From Symsagittifera roscoffensis (Eukaryota; Xenacoelomorpha; Acoela; Convolutidae), in NCBI RefSeq assembly GCF_963678635.1, contig NW_026970665.1, positions 1 through 55,270 on the forward strand: 55,270 bases of DNA, read 5' to 3'. The notes beneath the pieces are model-generated. The model was not told the origin of the DNA. It saw only the letters and a program-made list of their open reading frames with translations, and ran no database searches. This document shows, one piece after another, positions 44,240 through 55,270 of the stretch (positions within the stretch are counted from its first letter, which is position 1; each line of letters opens with the position of its first letter). A program made the translations under genes and the position numbers.

Positions 44240-44502
44240 TGTCCGTTTCACCTTAACTTCTCGTTAAAATTTATCTAAAACATTCAGATAAAAAAATTTT
44301 GATCCTATAATTTATAAAAATGAATCGGTCTCTAAATTTTTGGAATTCGACCTAAGTTTGGACAGTCCAAACTTTGGATCTATTCCTCAGATCGTCATTC
44401 AGTTGTTCGTGGTCACTAACTCCTTCTTACCCGGGATCTTAGTAACAAAACATATAACATACATAACACACATATCAAACAATACACATACTTTAGTCTG
44501 AC
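44240..44502 (-). repeat. LTR between elements G and E
   Basis: This 263-base segment matches 33672-33920. On the minus strand it begins TGTCAG and ends CGGACA. The polypurine run CAAGAGGG and the stop codon of the macrodomain-like frame of G lie directly upstream, and the gag leader of E lies downstream. One LTR thus serves as 3' LTR of G and 5' LTR of E. Confidence 0.85.
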
Positions 44503-44525
44503 ACCCTCTTGCATGTTACCTTAAC

Positions 44526-45192
44526 TCAGCCTATACTTGGGTAATATTTCTTATGTAAGTATATTTGTATATTAGTATCAGAGAAGATTACGTGTATGAG
44601 CGCGTACAGTTCCCGAGGCTGCAGTCGTCCTCTGTTCGGATCGTACACTGGAAGCGAAAGCTCCTTCACTTCCCTTTCCACGAGGAAGTCTCTCAATCTC
44701 GTCAAGGACAAGACTAGGTTTTCTGGGTCAACGTGCCGCTTCTCCGTCGCCCGTGTCACTAAGAAGCATAGGTATTTTCCTGGTATCTGTGACGCTGCCG
44801 GAGGCAAGGCTGCTACGCCCCCCTATTCCTGGTCTTTGCTTCCCAAGGAATTCTATGTTTTTATATTCTCTCTTAAAACCCGCTGCTACCGCTGTCTTGA
44901 AACTCATGTCTGCTGTGATTGCCATCGCACATGTGCTATTTGTGAGTATGAAATCGCTGTCTGTTAGTATTATGCTACTTGAATATCCATTTGGTAAAAT
45001 AAAATAAGACTCAACTACCCTCCCTATGTCCGGTATCTTAGGGTCTTCGCCTGTCTCCGCTTCTAAATCTCCTGTTTCTCTTGCTATTCTCAATTTTTTT
45101 ATTAATAAATTTTCAGTGTGGGTAATTCCTACCCCCACTCCCCGGACAAAAATATCCATCAACGTCCCCGTCGATCGCATACCGGATATCAA
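44526..45192 (-). pseudogene. Macrodomain-like 3' module, element G copy
   Basis: This is the fuller copy. From 45160 it reads THTENLLIKKLRIARETGDL, VVESYFILPNGYSSSIILTD, NSTCAMAITADMSFKTAVAA and GFKREY. A one-base gain in a C-run near 44818 shifts the frame, and 44807-44526 continues with KYLCFLVTRATEKRHVDPEN, KELSLPVYDPNRGRLQPREL and IQIYLHKKYY before the stop. The order and spacing follow TARG1-type macrodomains, with one ungapped stretch of about 25 residues around SLPV and RLQ. The catalytic Asp position of TARG1 falls on Gly here, so ADP-ribose hydrolysis is unlikely. Confidence 0.65.
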
Positions 45193-45840
45193 GCCCAGGA
45201 AGGATCTTCTCGTTCGGTTTTCCTGTATTTCATGCTTTCACGATCTACATCTTGAATCGTGAAACTGGTCTCCTTTGGGTCCGACGTCATTTCGTTCAGC
45301 CATTCCAAGACACGCAGATTCGTCAAGTCTTGTTCATATGACTGCTGTTGCTCGTCGTCGAGTTCTACCTCTGGTTTCGACCTGTCATCGACCCACTCAA
45401 CGTCGTGATCATCGACTATGTCAATGTCCTGTGACACATTTATTTCTTCTAGACCCACTACCTCTTCCCCTATCTTCTGTAGGTCTATCGTTTCCACTAT
45501 AAAATCATCGCCATAAGGGTTATATTTCTTCTTGGATCTTGTCCTGTCGTTCTGTCGAGTCTGTATCGTGAACGGAAGATCCGGTTCCAAGTTCTTGGGA
45601 ACCTCCCTTTGTTCAGGGTCTTGCCAGTCCTCTTCTGCGTAGGGTAAAGTTTCATCGTCTGCTTCAATCACCTCATTTAGATCCAGGTCCAGTGGTGTAC
45701 TTGTTCCTTCCTCTATGACTTCATTTCCATCGTTATTTTCCCTGGTGCCCTTCTCGTTGACCTCACAAGCGGGGTCCATCATTAGATAATCCCCTTCTTT
45801 GATGTCTGCAGTTATACACCAGTCTTCTGTCGATGGATTG
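45189..45840 (-). pseudogene. Element G acidic C-terminal tail of pol
   Basis: After integrase the frame continues with HNPSTEDWC, DPACEVNEKGTREN, and a long Asp/Glu-rich region (IEADDETLPYAEEDWQDPEQ, DIDIVDDHDVEWVDDRS), ending in SVLEWLNEM-like sequence (LRVLEWLNEMTSDPKET). It shows no enzyme motif. It links integrase to the macrodomain-like module. A stop near 45189 separates the two; in an intact element they may be one protein. Confidence 0.75.
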
Positions 45841-45852
45841 TGTGGCTTAATG

Positions 45853-45908
45853 TACTCAGTCAGCCAGTACGGCCAGTACTCAGTCAGCCAGTGCGGCCAG
45901 TACTCAGT
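45853..45908. repeat. 24-bp tandem repeat in integrase tail
   Basis: Two full units of TACTCAGTCAGCCAGT plus eight bases, and the first eight bases of a third, lie in the end of integrase. They differ at one base. The original polyprotein had a single RLSTGR-type segment here. Confidence 0.85.
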
Positions 45909-46735
45909 CTATAGAAGCGTCCCTCCTGGTGCACCTCCGTAATCATGAAGGGTCCCCTCCACTCGTTCCTTTCGGTGGTATGACGTTCTAAAATACCCAT
46001 ATGTAGTCCCCTACCAAATAGGCTTTTGCACCAGCTGCTTTCTTGTCAAATCTTTTCCTCTGCCTTGCCTGTGCCTGCTGAGTATTTCGTCTACATAAGT
46101 CGTTTAACTCCTGCTGACGTCTTATTACATCCCTTACATAGACCTGTGGTGACGTCTTCTTACCATCATACTCTGGGTAGAAGAAAGTCAAGGGCAAAGA
46201 CTTCTCGTGCCCGGTCAGCATCATTTGTGGACTAACTCCGGTTGTGGAATGTTGTGTGCTATTGTAAGCTCCCATCACCTGTGGAAGATATCTGTCCCAA
46301 TCGGTCATGTACCTGGAACAATATACCCTCAGCATCGACACTAACGTTCGATTCTGCCTTTCCACTAAGCCATTTTTCTGGGGATGGTATGTCGTGGAGT
46401 GAGCTTGAGCAACCTGTGAGTGTCTCATTAGCTCTTTCGTGAGTTCTCCTACGACAACCAAACGTCATCGGACAACCATGTCTCGCTATCCACATATTGA
46501 TCAGGTGGTCGCACGTCTCTTCCGCTGAGGCAGTTATGCAGGGCACGGCCTCTGCATACTTCGTGAAGTGATCTATCATGACCATGACTTGATAATAACC
46601 ACTGTCTGTCATGCATATCTTTTGGTGATCTATCTGCACCACCTCTTTGAATTCAGACGACTCGATCGATTGTAAAGGAAATCGCTGTGCCATTCTGCCA
46701 GATGACACAGCACAACCTTCCGGCGACATAAAAAA
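45909..46735 (-). pseudogene. Element G integrase
   Basis: The core reads FKEVVQIDHQKICMTDSG (first catalytic Asp), HFTKYAEAVP and HGCPMTF. The segment that should carry the second Asp is deleted and a frameshift follows. The next frame (46461-45988) has TTYHPQKNGLVERQNRTLV with the catalytic Glu, LPQVMGAYNSTQHSTTG, and LCRRNTQQAQARQRKRF. A GPF-type C-terminal element (WRGPFMITEVHQEG) ends it at about 45930. The N-terminal zinc domain is missing, cut at 46735 against family D non-coding sequence. Without the second Asp it is inactive. Confidence 0.88.
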
Positions 46736-46739
46736 GAGT

Positions 46740-48700
46740 GACTAAAGGCCTTATGAACAAAAAAGTGTTGCGACGGAGGGTCAGAATGTTCTAGAATTTT
46801 TATTTTTAAAATTTCGATTGAAAGAAGAACATTTCTGAGAAATAGAGAAAAGACGGCCATTTTGAATAAAAAAGACGAAAATCAGAACCACGATAGAGAT
46901 TGTGAAGAACAGTCGAGCAAGAAAATTACGAAGCCTCTTATCGTGGCAATAACACACGATAAGAACCTTAGCGACGTATATTTGTGGAGAAGGAGGCTTC
47001 AGTGGGGGAAGAAATATACCACGGAACCCTCCCGGGACACGAATTATAAGAGATAAGAGTGTTATCTCAAGAATATTACGGGAGCGGAGGCTTGGTCCCC
47101 CCAGAGACTGTCTATGTGAAGGGACTGTATAGACTGACTATATAGCTGCTATAATTTCATAGATCTTAATTAACACCGTTATTATTTAATATTTCAGAGC
47201 ATGAGTAGCTAGAAAAAGGAAAGGGTCAATCCATCTCTAATGGATTTAATATAGAACTGTCACACAAAAACATGTTAAAATAGGTTGTTCGAGCCGTGTT
47301 TTTAATGACAATCACGTAGTCTGAGGATCCGAGACTCAGCTATGTGGTTGTGTTCGCATGTAAACGAAAGCTGATCAAAAGTCGTTTGACTGATGGCCTA
47401 AAAATGGTAACTTTTTACTTTGCCCTAGACAGACCAGAAAAACAACTGGCAAGGTCGAGACGGTAAAAAACGAGTAGAATTAAGGTAACTGACGCCTGCC
47501 AGTCGTTAATAGGTACTTTTTCTACGCTCCGTCGCTGTGTGATATTTGGGCGAATGTTACATAGACGTTTTTATGGCGCTCCTGGGTGGGCCTGTTAAAG
47601 GCATGAAACCATCATGATCAGCAAGCGTTTCAGCGACGTACCCTCCGCTCCGGGCGTATGCCCGAGTTAGAGGCCTTAATGACCGATGTTGTACTAGGGG
47701 GAAGGTGCGTACCCTCCGTCTAGTACAATTTAGCTTTTTAACTCAGTTAACACCGAAAATTCCGGGGGCCGGAGGGTTAGGTGGGAAGTCATGAACCCGC
47801 TTGTCCCGAGGTCCCGGGACCAAAAACAACTAAAGAGAAAGCGTAAAACCAAACAAAAATAGTGTATAACCAAGAAAAAGCCAAAAACAAATTTATTTGA
47901 AATCAAAAAAGTACAAAAAACAGCAAAAAATCCAAAAAAGACCAAAAACAATAAAAAACATAAAGTGACAGTTTATATGTTATTTCCGGACGAGATGTGA
48001 TCTGATCTTCCTATTTGTTGTTGTTTCAGATTGATTTATTTCATTTCTGATAGAAAGATTGTGTGTTTTGGTGAAGGGTTGGATACCCTCCCTTGAGTGT
48101 AATTTGAGTATTTAAGCACGTTAATGGTGATTTTGCCGGTGACCGGAGGGTAGAGTGGCAAGCTGATCAACGTCTTCCACACTCAACAGGGACATCAGGG
48201 ACAACATCCGCAACGACTGTTGGGTATCGTTGAAGCAATTTTAGTATCGTTCGGGTACTATTTCATTAAAACTTAAGTGGTGGGGGGCACGATTGGCGCG
48301 GTCCGATTGTACCCTCCATCGATTACAAATTTCCGAGTTAAGGGCCTTAATTCGGATATTTTGGTGCAAAGGAGGGTATAGTAATATTTATTAACGACTA
48401 TTAATAGATTATTATCCTTATTATATATTACTTATCTCCTATTTAGACCCAAGAAACACCCATTTTTTGTCGAAAATTACCAATTTTCGACCAAACCGTA
48501 GACCCCCAAATTTTCGGATATCCGAGCTTTTCCGATAGGCAAAAAGCTTTTATATAGAGAGTAGCTACGTAGTTCGATCCCCTTCACTAAAGAAACCGCG
48601 TGAGCAAAGACTCAGTAGAAGTTAGAAAAACGAAAATTTTTCGATCAAAATTTTGATAATTTTCTGTATTTTGTCAATCTGTTTTGGGGATCGAGTTTTT
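46740..48700 (+). mobile_element. Family D-related non-coding region, diverged copy
   Basis: This region aligns in order and orientation with 10720-12560. Shared landmarks include AAAGGGT(C/T)(A/G)ATCCATCT, a GTTACATAGACGTTTTTATG block and TTTCCGAGTTAAGG. It is much more diverged than the 37540-38300 copy. No protein gene is convincing. It carries GGAGGGT and its complement ACCCTCC at sites where the other copy has GGAAGGGT and ACCCTTC. It is not followed by an LTR: homology fades near 48600. Confidence 0.7.
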
Positions 48701-49211
48701 GAGTTTTTAGAGTTAGAGCAATAAAAATTTTTTGCGTTAGGAGCGTGCTAGATAATTGTTATCACTCATTATGTAATTGAGCATAGTATGGATCAGTTTG
48801 CTCTTATTCCGTACTCAGTTTGTCAGTCACAATTATTAGTTGTAAGCCTTGAGGTGAGTTTTAAAAAGTTTTCATATTTTTTTGTGAAATTGTTCTTCGT
48901 ATCAGTTACGATCTTTTTCCTCAATATACCTACGTCTTTGTTTTCGGAGATCTCCAACTGCCCTGGCAGCAAATTCACTGAACACTCGCTGAGGAACTCA
49001 AAAAATTTCGAGCAATTGAGCATGAATCGTTTTGGAAGTTTTTGTTAAAAATGTCGAGTTATTGGGAGTGTACAAGCGTATTGTGTGCCTAAAAATTTCG
49101 ATTGAATCTAAACAACTTTTTGTGCAATATCTTAGCGAAATAACTATTTTTTGGAGTTATATCAATGAAAAACTTATCATAACCAATAGATTTTGCTTCT
49201 TGATACCACAC
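48701..49211. other. AT-rich spacer before right inverted-repeat arm
   Basis: I see no gene or repeat here that I can support. The right edge is where homology to the left arm begins. Confidence 0.4.
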
Positions 49212-49325
49212 TTTTCTTGAAGCCAACTGAAGGTAAAAAACAAAGAAAAATTATGGAACACTGAAAACCCTAAAATAATGAAATTGGCTTGAAAATTTCG
49301 ACATCTCCATTTTCCTTGTCTACAG

Positions 49326-49650
49326 GAGACTGAAAAAACATCTGAAATCTATGACAAAAGCTTTGATATTAGAAAAGGTTGAAAGAGCTAATAAGTTGAA
49401 GTGGCTAAAGATCTTGAAAAACGAGAACACTGATGAAAGCAAAAAGTGTCCATTAATTTTGCTGCAGCCATTTCGAAGACTTGCATATACCACTTTTTAT
49501 ATAAAAAAGGAAACAATTTTCGGGGCTTTTAGAAAACGTTTAGTACTTCCTTTTAACTTTATTGTGCTAACCGAATTTTTGAAAATAATCATCAAAGCGG
49601 ACCTAGTAACTGGGGGAAAACTGTTTTTTGTTTGCCAATATATACGATAA
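49326..49650 (+). pseudogene. Unrecognised exon fragment, right-arm copy
   Basis: A pyrimidine tract ending CTACAG at 49325 looks like a splice acceptor. The frame then reads RLKKHLKSMTKALILEKVER, KWLKILKNENTDESKKCPLI and FNFIVLTEFLKIIIKADLV, ending in TAA at 49648. It is basic and hydrophobic with no motif I recognise. The left-arm copy is frameshifted. Confidence 0.45.
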
Positions 49651-49957
49651 AACAGAGTGACCATCGAATAAAGCAGGTGAAAACTTATTTGCGACTTTTA
49701 AGGAAAGCAGTTATTCAAATTAGATTAAATTCAATCGGGAAAGACTGAACACAAACTAATACAAGTGATGGATACAAACTCAAAACTTCGGAGTTATAAT
49801 TTGAGCATCCAAAATTTTTGATTTTTCCATTAAAAGAATATGCAATTAAATAACTTTTTATTTTGATACTACAATCTGGTCAACTGTTCTCAGTATCTTC
49901 TAATTAGGTTCAAACTGGTTTTTGCAAGAGCTTTCTATTCGAAAGTTTGAAGCGCTA

Positions 49958-50331
49958 TCAGTTATTATCATTGATTAACCCTCTGCTCATCAAATTAAAT
50001 TTTGAGTTTTTTAATATAAATCTGATCTTTTGAATATTTCCATGATTACGATATTGCCTCTCAACATATGGTGGCTTTTTGACCAAAATATTTGATAACT
50101 CATCTACAACTAATTGTGTTAAGGAGATCAACCTTTCTTTCAATAAATGTCTGAGGTGATCCAAGCTTTCACATTCACGTGCTGATCACTAGCGGTATCA
50201 AAACAGTTGGCATCATGATATTTCTTTTCTTTTTTGCATCGATATTTGTCTTCTCTATTAACAAGACTTGTCTTCCAACAACCCTTAGTTGTTTGAAATT
50301 GTAAGAAAAAATCAAGCCTTATCATCAACAC
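49958..50331 (-). pseudogene. Unrecognised exon fragments, right arm
   Basis: Two overlapping open stretches read MIRLDFFLQFQTTKGCWKTS, KYRCKKEKKYHDANCFDTAS and, in the other frame, HLLKERLISLTQLVVDELSN and KKPPYVERQYRNHGN. The homologous left-arm sequence (about 800-1170, plus strand) has the same segments with extra stops. The family is unknown to me. Confidence 0.35.
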
Positions 50332-50905
50332 TCTACCTGAATCTTCGGATTCCGTCAGGACGATAGCTGGTTCACACTAAGCAATGCTTTCACACCAATT
50401 TGGCTACAACAGTTTCCCAAAACTTGTAAGTGCCATTTGTAGTTTCAATGCAATTTGATAAACGTCAATTATGTTGTGTTATCTTAAGCTGGAACGACTA
50501 ACAAAGATGTTTAATTTGCCCAAAATAAACTTGTTAGACATTTTTACTTTGAAGAATTAAAATTTTGAGCCTCAATGCAGAAAGACTTGCTATTTATTTC
50601 AAAGACAAAAGGCGTAAGCATTTTGAGCTATTTCATAAAAAACTCCATCAACTAAATAAATCTTGAATTTAAAAAAGTTGTACTGACTGTTTATCTAATT
50701 ACACAATTGCTTCACTTCTGTGGGTTTATAAGTTTGATTCAAAATTATGATTATTCAAATGAAAACCATTGAAAATTTGTGGTTTTTAGAGATTGATCAA
50801 TCATTCTTCAAATATACAGTACCTGTCACTTAGACTTCGCTCGCTTACCGTCTTCAGCTCTACCAGCCGCATGTCATCTTCTATCGATCGTGTTCGTCTG
50901 TACGA

Positions 50906-51178
50906 TCAATGATTTTCCTCAATAAACCATAAATTTTTTTGTAATAATTTTGTTATCGTAATTTTTATATCTATGAGCAACAGTTCATCAAACACTTTGG
51001 ACTCCATGCTAACTCCAATTGGACTTGTTGTTTGATGCTTCCATCGACAAGTTTTTGTGAAAACTTGAAAATTGATCTTTCCGGTTACAATTTTGAAACA
51101 TTTTTCATAATCATTGACTACAAATAAATTGAAATTATCAATGCAGCATATGCCACTTTTTAAAATTGAATTGTTCAT
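50906..51178 (-). pseudogene. Unrecognised exon fragment, right-arm copy near edge
   Basis: This 90-codon stretch matches the plus-strand fragment at 7-225 in the left arm. It reads KSGICCIDNFNLFVVNDYEK, KIVTGKINFQVFTKTCRW and MESKVFDELLLIDIKI. Amino-acid changes between arms are scattered. No known domain is apparent. Confidence 0.4.
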
Positions 51179-51189
51179 AATGAGGATAC

Positions 51190-53340
51190 CTGGAAGATCA
51201 AATATTTCGAGGAAATTTTTTTAAAAATTTTTATCAAATTGTTTTGCAAATCAAGAAAATGAAAAAAACTATCATTATAGTGTCTGGTTGATTGTTCTAG
51301 ATTATTCGAGAACCTTAAGAAGAAAGATAAGAAAGATTTGGATTGAGTTACATCATTATTTTTATATGAAATAAAATGAACGATTACAGCTATACTCAAA
51401 CATACATACCCCACCAAACATATAGAGCTGCATACTTGTAAACATAAAAAACATAAACACATTTTCATAAAATGCAAACTTAAATGCATACTCACAAAAA
51501 GAGTCATACGTATTTTTTTACATACATACGTTCATTCATACACATTTAAATACTCACATAAGGTTATTCATACAAACTTTCATACAAAAACAATGACATA
51601 CACGTTTACTGAACACAAACATACATACATGTATACATACGCACAAACTTACATAAACACATACATACAAACGTACATACTTGCATACATAGATACATGC
51701 AAACGTACCTACATATATACATACAAAATTAAAGTTACTTAGAGTCATTCATACAACCATACGTACAAAATTACATACATATATGCGAAAATACTTCCAT
51801 ACATATAAACATTCAAAATGAAGTCTTACATAAAGGTATGAATACAAACGTACATAGTCTTATACATAAGAAGAATGCAAATAAACTACCATACATACTT
51901 TTATAAATTTACATACTTGCTTACATACTTTTAAACCTGCAATCATTTTTACGAAAAGTTTTGCTTATACACATGCAAAGATTTTGACTTAATATTTCTG
52001 CTGACCTTTAAAGTAGAACAACATTTAAACACACAAACTAGCTTACATTCACTTCACACTTTCAAGACAAATATGTACACACATTCAGACAAAAAAGTCA
52101 GGCATTACAGACTGGCATTCATACGTCTTTACATACAATCATATAAACGTGCCTTTCATACTCCTATACGAAAATGCATAATTACTTGCCTACAAACAGA
52201 CATGGATCGTACTTTACAAGCATGCAACGACTCATGTGTACACACTTTCCTTTTAAACAGACATAAAATTTCAATCATAAATTTGTACAATTTTCAAACC
52301 AGCAAATTTTTTAAATGATTTTAATCTGAAAAACATACATTGATACAAAATAATTGCTGGTCTTCATTCACTCAATCAAGCGGACATGCAGTCATGAGTT
52401 CTTCTTACATAAAAACATACAAATATACATAACTTCTAAATACTCAATTGAATACACACAACTAGTATGTACATACATAATTAATCACATTTATACATGC
52501 AAAAAATTGTACACTTTTGCATAGATACATCGTTTATATAAATATACACACACGCAAGTTTTGCTAAGACACATGCATAGAGTTTACTTATTAGTTCTGC
52601 TGACCTTTAAAATACAGCAACACGTAAACACACAAACCAAATTACTTTCACTTCACACTTTCAAGACAAATATATACAAACATTCAGACAAAAAGAATCA
52701 CGCATTACAGACTGGCATTCATACGTTTTTACATACAATCGAATAAATATGCCTTTCATACTCATATACGAATATGCATAAGTACTTGCCTAAAAACATA
52801 CATTGATACAAAGTATTTGCTTGTATTCATTCACTCAATCAAGCGGACATGCAGTCAAGAGTTCTTACTTACATAAAAACATACAAAGTTACATAACTTT
52901 TAAATAATCAAATGAATACACAAAAATAGTATTACATATGAATATAACTTGATTAATTACCTTTATACATGCAAAACGTTGTACACTTTTACTTAGATAC
53001 ATACAATTTACATGAATACACACATACGCAAAGCATATGTGCGTACATATATACTATGCATATAGTATCTTGTCAAACCTTCAAGAAAAACTAGAACATT
53101 AGTAAAAAACAAGTTGGGTTATAGTTATTCTTCTAGTTACAATTGTTTTGGTTTACAAGCGCATAGGGTACTCATACATACAAACACATCAACTCGCATA
53201 CATACACGCATACACTAAAGATATTTACTTGCACTTGCTTATAAACACAAATATTCACACAAAAAAATAATCATTACGTTTTACGTATAAATATATTCAA
53301 ATACAGTCAAACCTACAAACACAATTTGATTTTACAATGC
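51190..53340. repeat. CATA-rich low-complexity region
   Basis: The sequence is dominated by CATACATA, ACATAC and TACAAAC words, densest at 51400-51930, with longer imperfect repeats further right. Open frames here are translations of the repeat and not genes. Confidence 0.85.
51958..53040. repeat. About 600-bp imperfect tandem repeat, two copies
   Basis: Copy 1 (51958-52558) and copy 2 (52559-53040) share CTGCTGACCTTTAAA, CATTACAGACTGGCATTCATA and CACTCAATCAAGCGGACATG in the same order. Copy 2 lacks about 130 bases present at 52194-52330 of copy 1. Confidence 0.85.
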
Positions 53341-55270
53341 AAACGTCGCAAGCAGAGATTTGCAAAGAAATGCCAGTTTTCAGCCATGTCATCTACAGAA
53401 TTTAGCAATTTTTTTCATCTTTAAAAAAAATAAAAAATGGTGTAAAAACAATTTTTTAATATGTCTGTTGATCTCCCAAACAAATTTTCTAACGGTATCA
53501 AACTTCAAGTCAAAATTGACCAGTGAGCCATGAGAAGCCCTTTTAGTGGTCAGAAGAAAAAACCAAGGCTTACTAACTTGCATAGGACGGGAAAGTTTCA
53601 AAACAAATTGTTGGAAGTTTTTTGTTGAACGGTCCGAATAGAGTTTTTTGACATATCAAAATTGCTTTCAAGTAATTATTTAGTTTTGTACAAAAATTTT
53701 AAGACAGTTGAAATTTTGGTTCGAAACAAAAATTTTAACCATTTTTCTAAAAATCGTAACCTTTTTTAAAAAACTTTGTTTTTTGATTCATTTGTTTGTT
53801 CTGTAGTTTGATATATCTTCAGTTGACGTTTAGGCTGCAGGTTTAACCGCACACCAAGTTACATTGACTAGAGTTGCACATTATGTTGTTTTCTCGCTAA
53901 ACCATCAAAAAGTTTATTGTTTGAAAAAACATATTCAGTTCTGAAAAAGCTATTTAATACAGGTTCAACTGTTCTTTTTTCATCTTTTCCCCCCGTATTC
54001 ATGCAATATCAATAGTTAGAGCTATAGTATGTTAGAAAATAATCTTTTAACTATGATAAAACTAACGGTAAAGGGTATAATTTAGAGAAAACAAAAGTTG
54101 TTCTAAGCTGACGTCAACTCAATTTTTCAGTAATATAGAAAACTTTCAGTAAATCTTTAATTTTAAGCAAAAAAAAACAACCCAATCTTCTTTTGCGATT
54201 TTGATTTTCTAGAACGAACGTTTTTTAGACATGATTCTAATTGAAACACAAATTTTTAATAAATTTAAAGAATTAAGATCAAAAAATCTTTTGTTGTTTT
54301 TGTTTTATTCAATTTAGATTACAAAACAAACAGCTAAATATTAATAAATTCAACTTAACTATTTGAAAAAAAAACAGCACAAAACACAAAAGAGACTGAA
54401 AATTTTTCAATTGACGCCAGGTATAACAGAGACCGATGCGTTCCGATCCTTTTTCTTGTTTTTTGCGAGCAACTGGCGTTTACATTTGGCTAATATCGGT
54501 TGTCTGCCTACTGCACCAAGGGCTCACTGTTAGACTGATTTCGGCAATGAGAGTAACAAGGTGAAGCTGGTGGCTTCATTTCCAGGCCGACTTGGGCCTC
54601 TCGACTTCAAGGGAAGATCCAATTTGTCTCAACGAAAAAGGAATGCGCTCATAAGGAGATGAGTAAATCTAGATATTCGATTAGCATAAATTTGGCTATT
54701 TGCGCTGAATCGATGTTATAAATTCCGATAATCAAAAATTCATTCTTTCTGATGGCCTTTTAAACCATATTTTTAAAAGATATAAATGGAAAAAGATAAC
54801 CTAAACGGAAAATATGTGATTTAGAGTGATCCAATTATCATTAATTGAATTTAATTGTTGTCTAACAAGGAAAGAAAATCTCCGTGAGCAGTCTTGTCAA
54901 AAAAAGTATGTTCTTGAGCGGAATCAGTCAAAACTTACACATACAGTTTTTTAAAGTTTTGCGGTAATGGAGAGCAAACATTGAATTGAAACGGGTAAAA
55001 TTATGAATCAAATGATGAAAGCACGCGCCTGCAGAGGCGTTGTTAATGCGCTAAAAACAGAACAAGTCTTATCATGAATTGGAAATGAAATAGCTGATAA
55101 ATGCTTTGTTTTGTATAATCAAGACCACATCTTTTCTAACTTTTGATAGTAATTTTATCGACTCTTCTTCAAATTGAACAGTTTTGGACAAGTAATAAAA
55201 CACAGCATAGTTTTGGGCTCACATTCATATCCTATATTCAGCGGCTAATCTAAAATGAACACATAAATTT
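53341..55270. other. AT-rich region without recognised genes
   Basis: I see no convincing open frame, transposon motif or RNA gene. A less AT-rich patch at about 54440-54660 might be an exon or a decayed element, but I found no motif to support either. Confidence 0.4.

Larger units (their letters stand above)
49212..51170. repeat. Right arm of long inverted repeat
   Basis: Reverse complement of 1-1925, with about 5% difference in the part I aligned and small indels. The homology begins near GAAGCCAACTGAAGG and runs to about 51170, which corresponds to the first bases of the window. Beyond 51178 the sequence changes to CATA-rich DNA. This copy keeps the longer open frames of the two. Confidence 0.93.

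Noticed and set aside
1-51170. Polinton/Maverick or other giant DNA transposon bounded by the inverted repeats
   Set aside because: The interior has no protein-primed DNA polymerase, packaging ATPase or capsid genes. It consists of separate retroelement families with their own boundaries.
51554-51748. Cysteine- and valine-rich open frame in the CATA region
   Set aside because: It is a translation of a tetranucleotide repeat; the apparent composition follows from the repeat word.
54440-54660. Possible structural RNA or exon in a less AT-rich patch
   Set aside because: A short ACGCCAG/CTGGCGT pair is present, but no known RNA fold, splice sites or conserved frame could be made out.

Overview
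The window looks like a repeat-dense piece of an invertebrate animal genome. The few cellular-looking genes have short GT-AG introns. One is an animal-type ubiquitin-conjugating enzyme (UBE2K/E2-25K) and the rest is almost all decayed retroelements. Nothing bacterial is present: no operons, ribosome binding sites, tRNA or rRNA genes. I cannot name the species. The reverse transcriptase families are ones I associate with aquatic invertebrates, but that is recollection and not a search result.

Layout. Positions 1-1925 and 49212-51170 are two arms of a long inverted repeat (about 95% identical where I aligned it) carrying fragments of unrecognised exons. Almost everything between the arms is mobile DNA. 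On the minus strand lie several partial Ty3/gypsy-like elements: A (3506-9345, holding a tandem duplication of exactly 2000 bp), B (15212-19895, the least decayed), C (27406-33671), F (33921-36115), E (40425-44239) and G (44503-46735). On the plus strand lies a different LTR family, D (10619-15211, 36116-40424, and its related non-coding part at 46740-48700). Pieces of non-LTR-like reverse transcriptases sit at 9430-10618 (plus) and 19896-21841 (minus). Between 22248 and 27405 are two divergent, broken, unrecognised genes separated by a cluster of palindromes. Right of the inverted repeat, 51180-53340 is CATA-rich low-complexity DNA with a 600-bp tandem repeat, and 53341-55270 shows nothing I can annotate.

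How the elements work together. Pooling the copies gives a gypsy-like element with LTR, gag (two zinc knuckles), protease, reverse transcriptase, RNase H, a serine-rich linker, integrase, an acidic tail, a macrodomain-like module, polypurine tract and LTR. The last module occupies the place where env sits in errantiviruses and resembles the TARG1/OARD1 type of macrodomain. Element E shares the same LTR and the same gag N-terminus, but then encodes two SGNH-hydrolase-like domains in place of capsid and polymerase. Gag N-terminal modules are swapped between families. No element is flanked by two LTRs: each LTR lies between the 3' end of one copy and the 5' end of the next.

Most interesting: the macrodomain module, the double SGNH hydrolase, a short motif in the long non-coding region of family D that changes in step at many sites (in both orientations) between two diverged copies, and a UBE2K exon with intron flanks inserted into an LTR between perfect 36-bp direct repeats.
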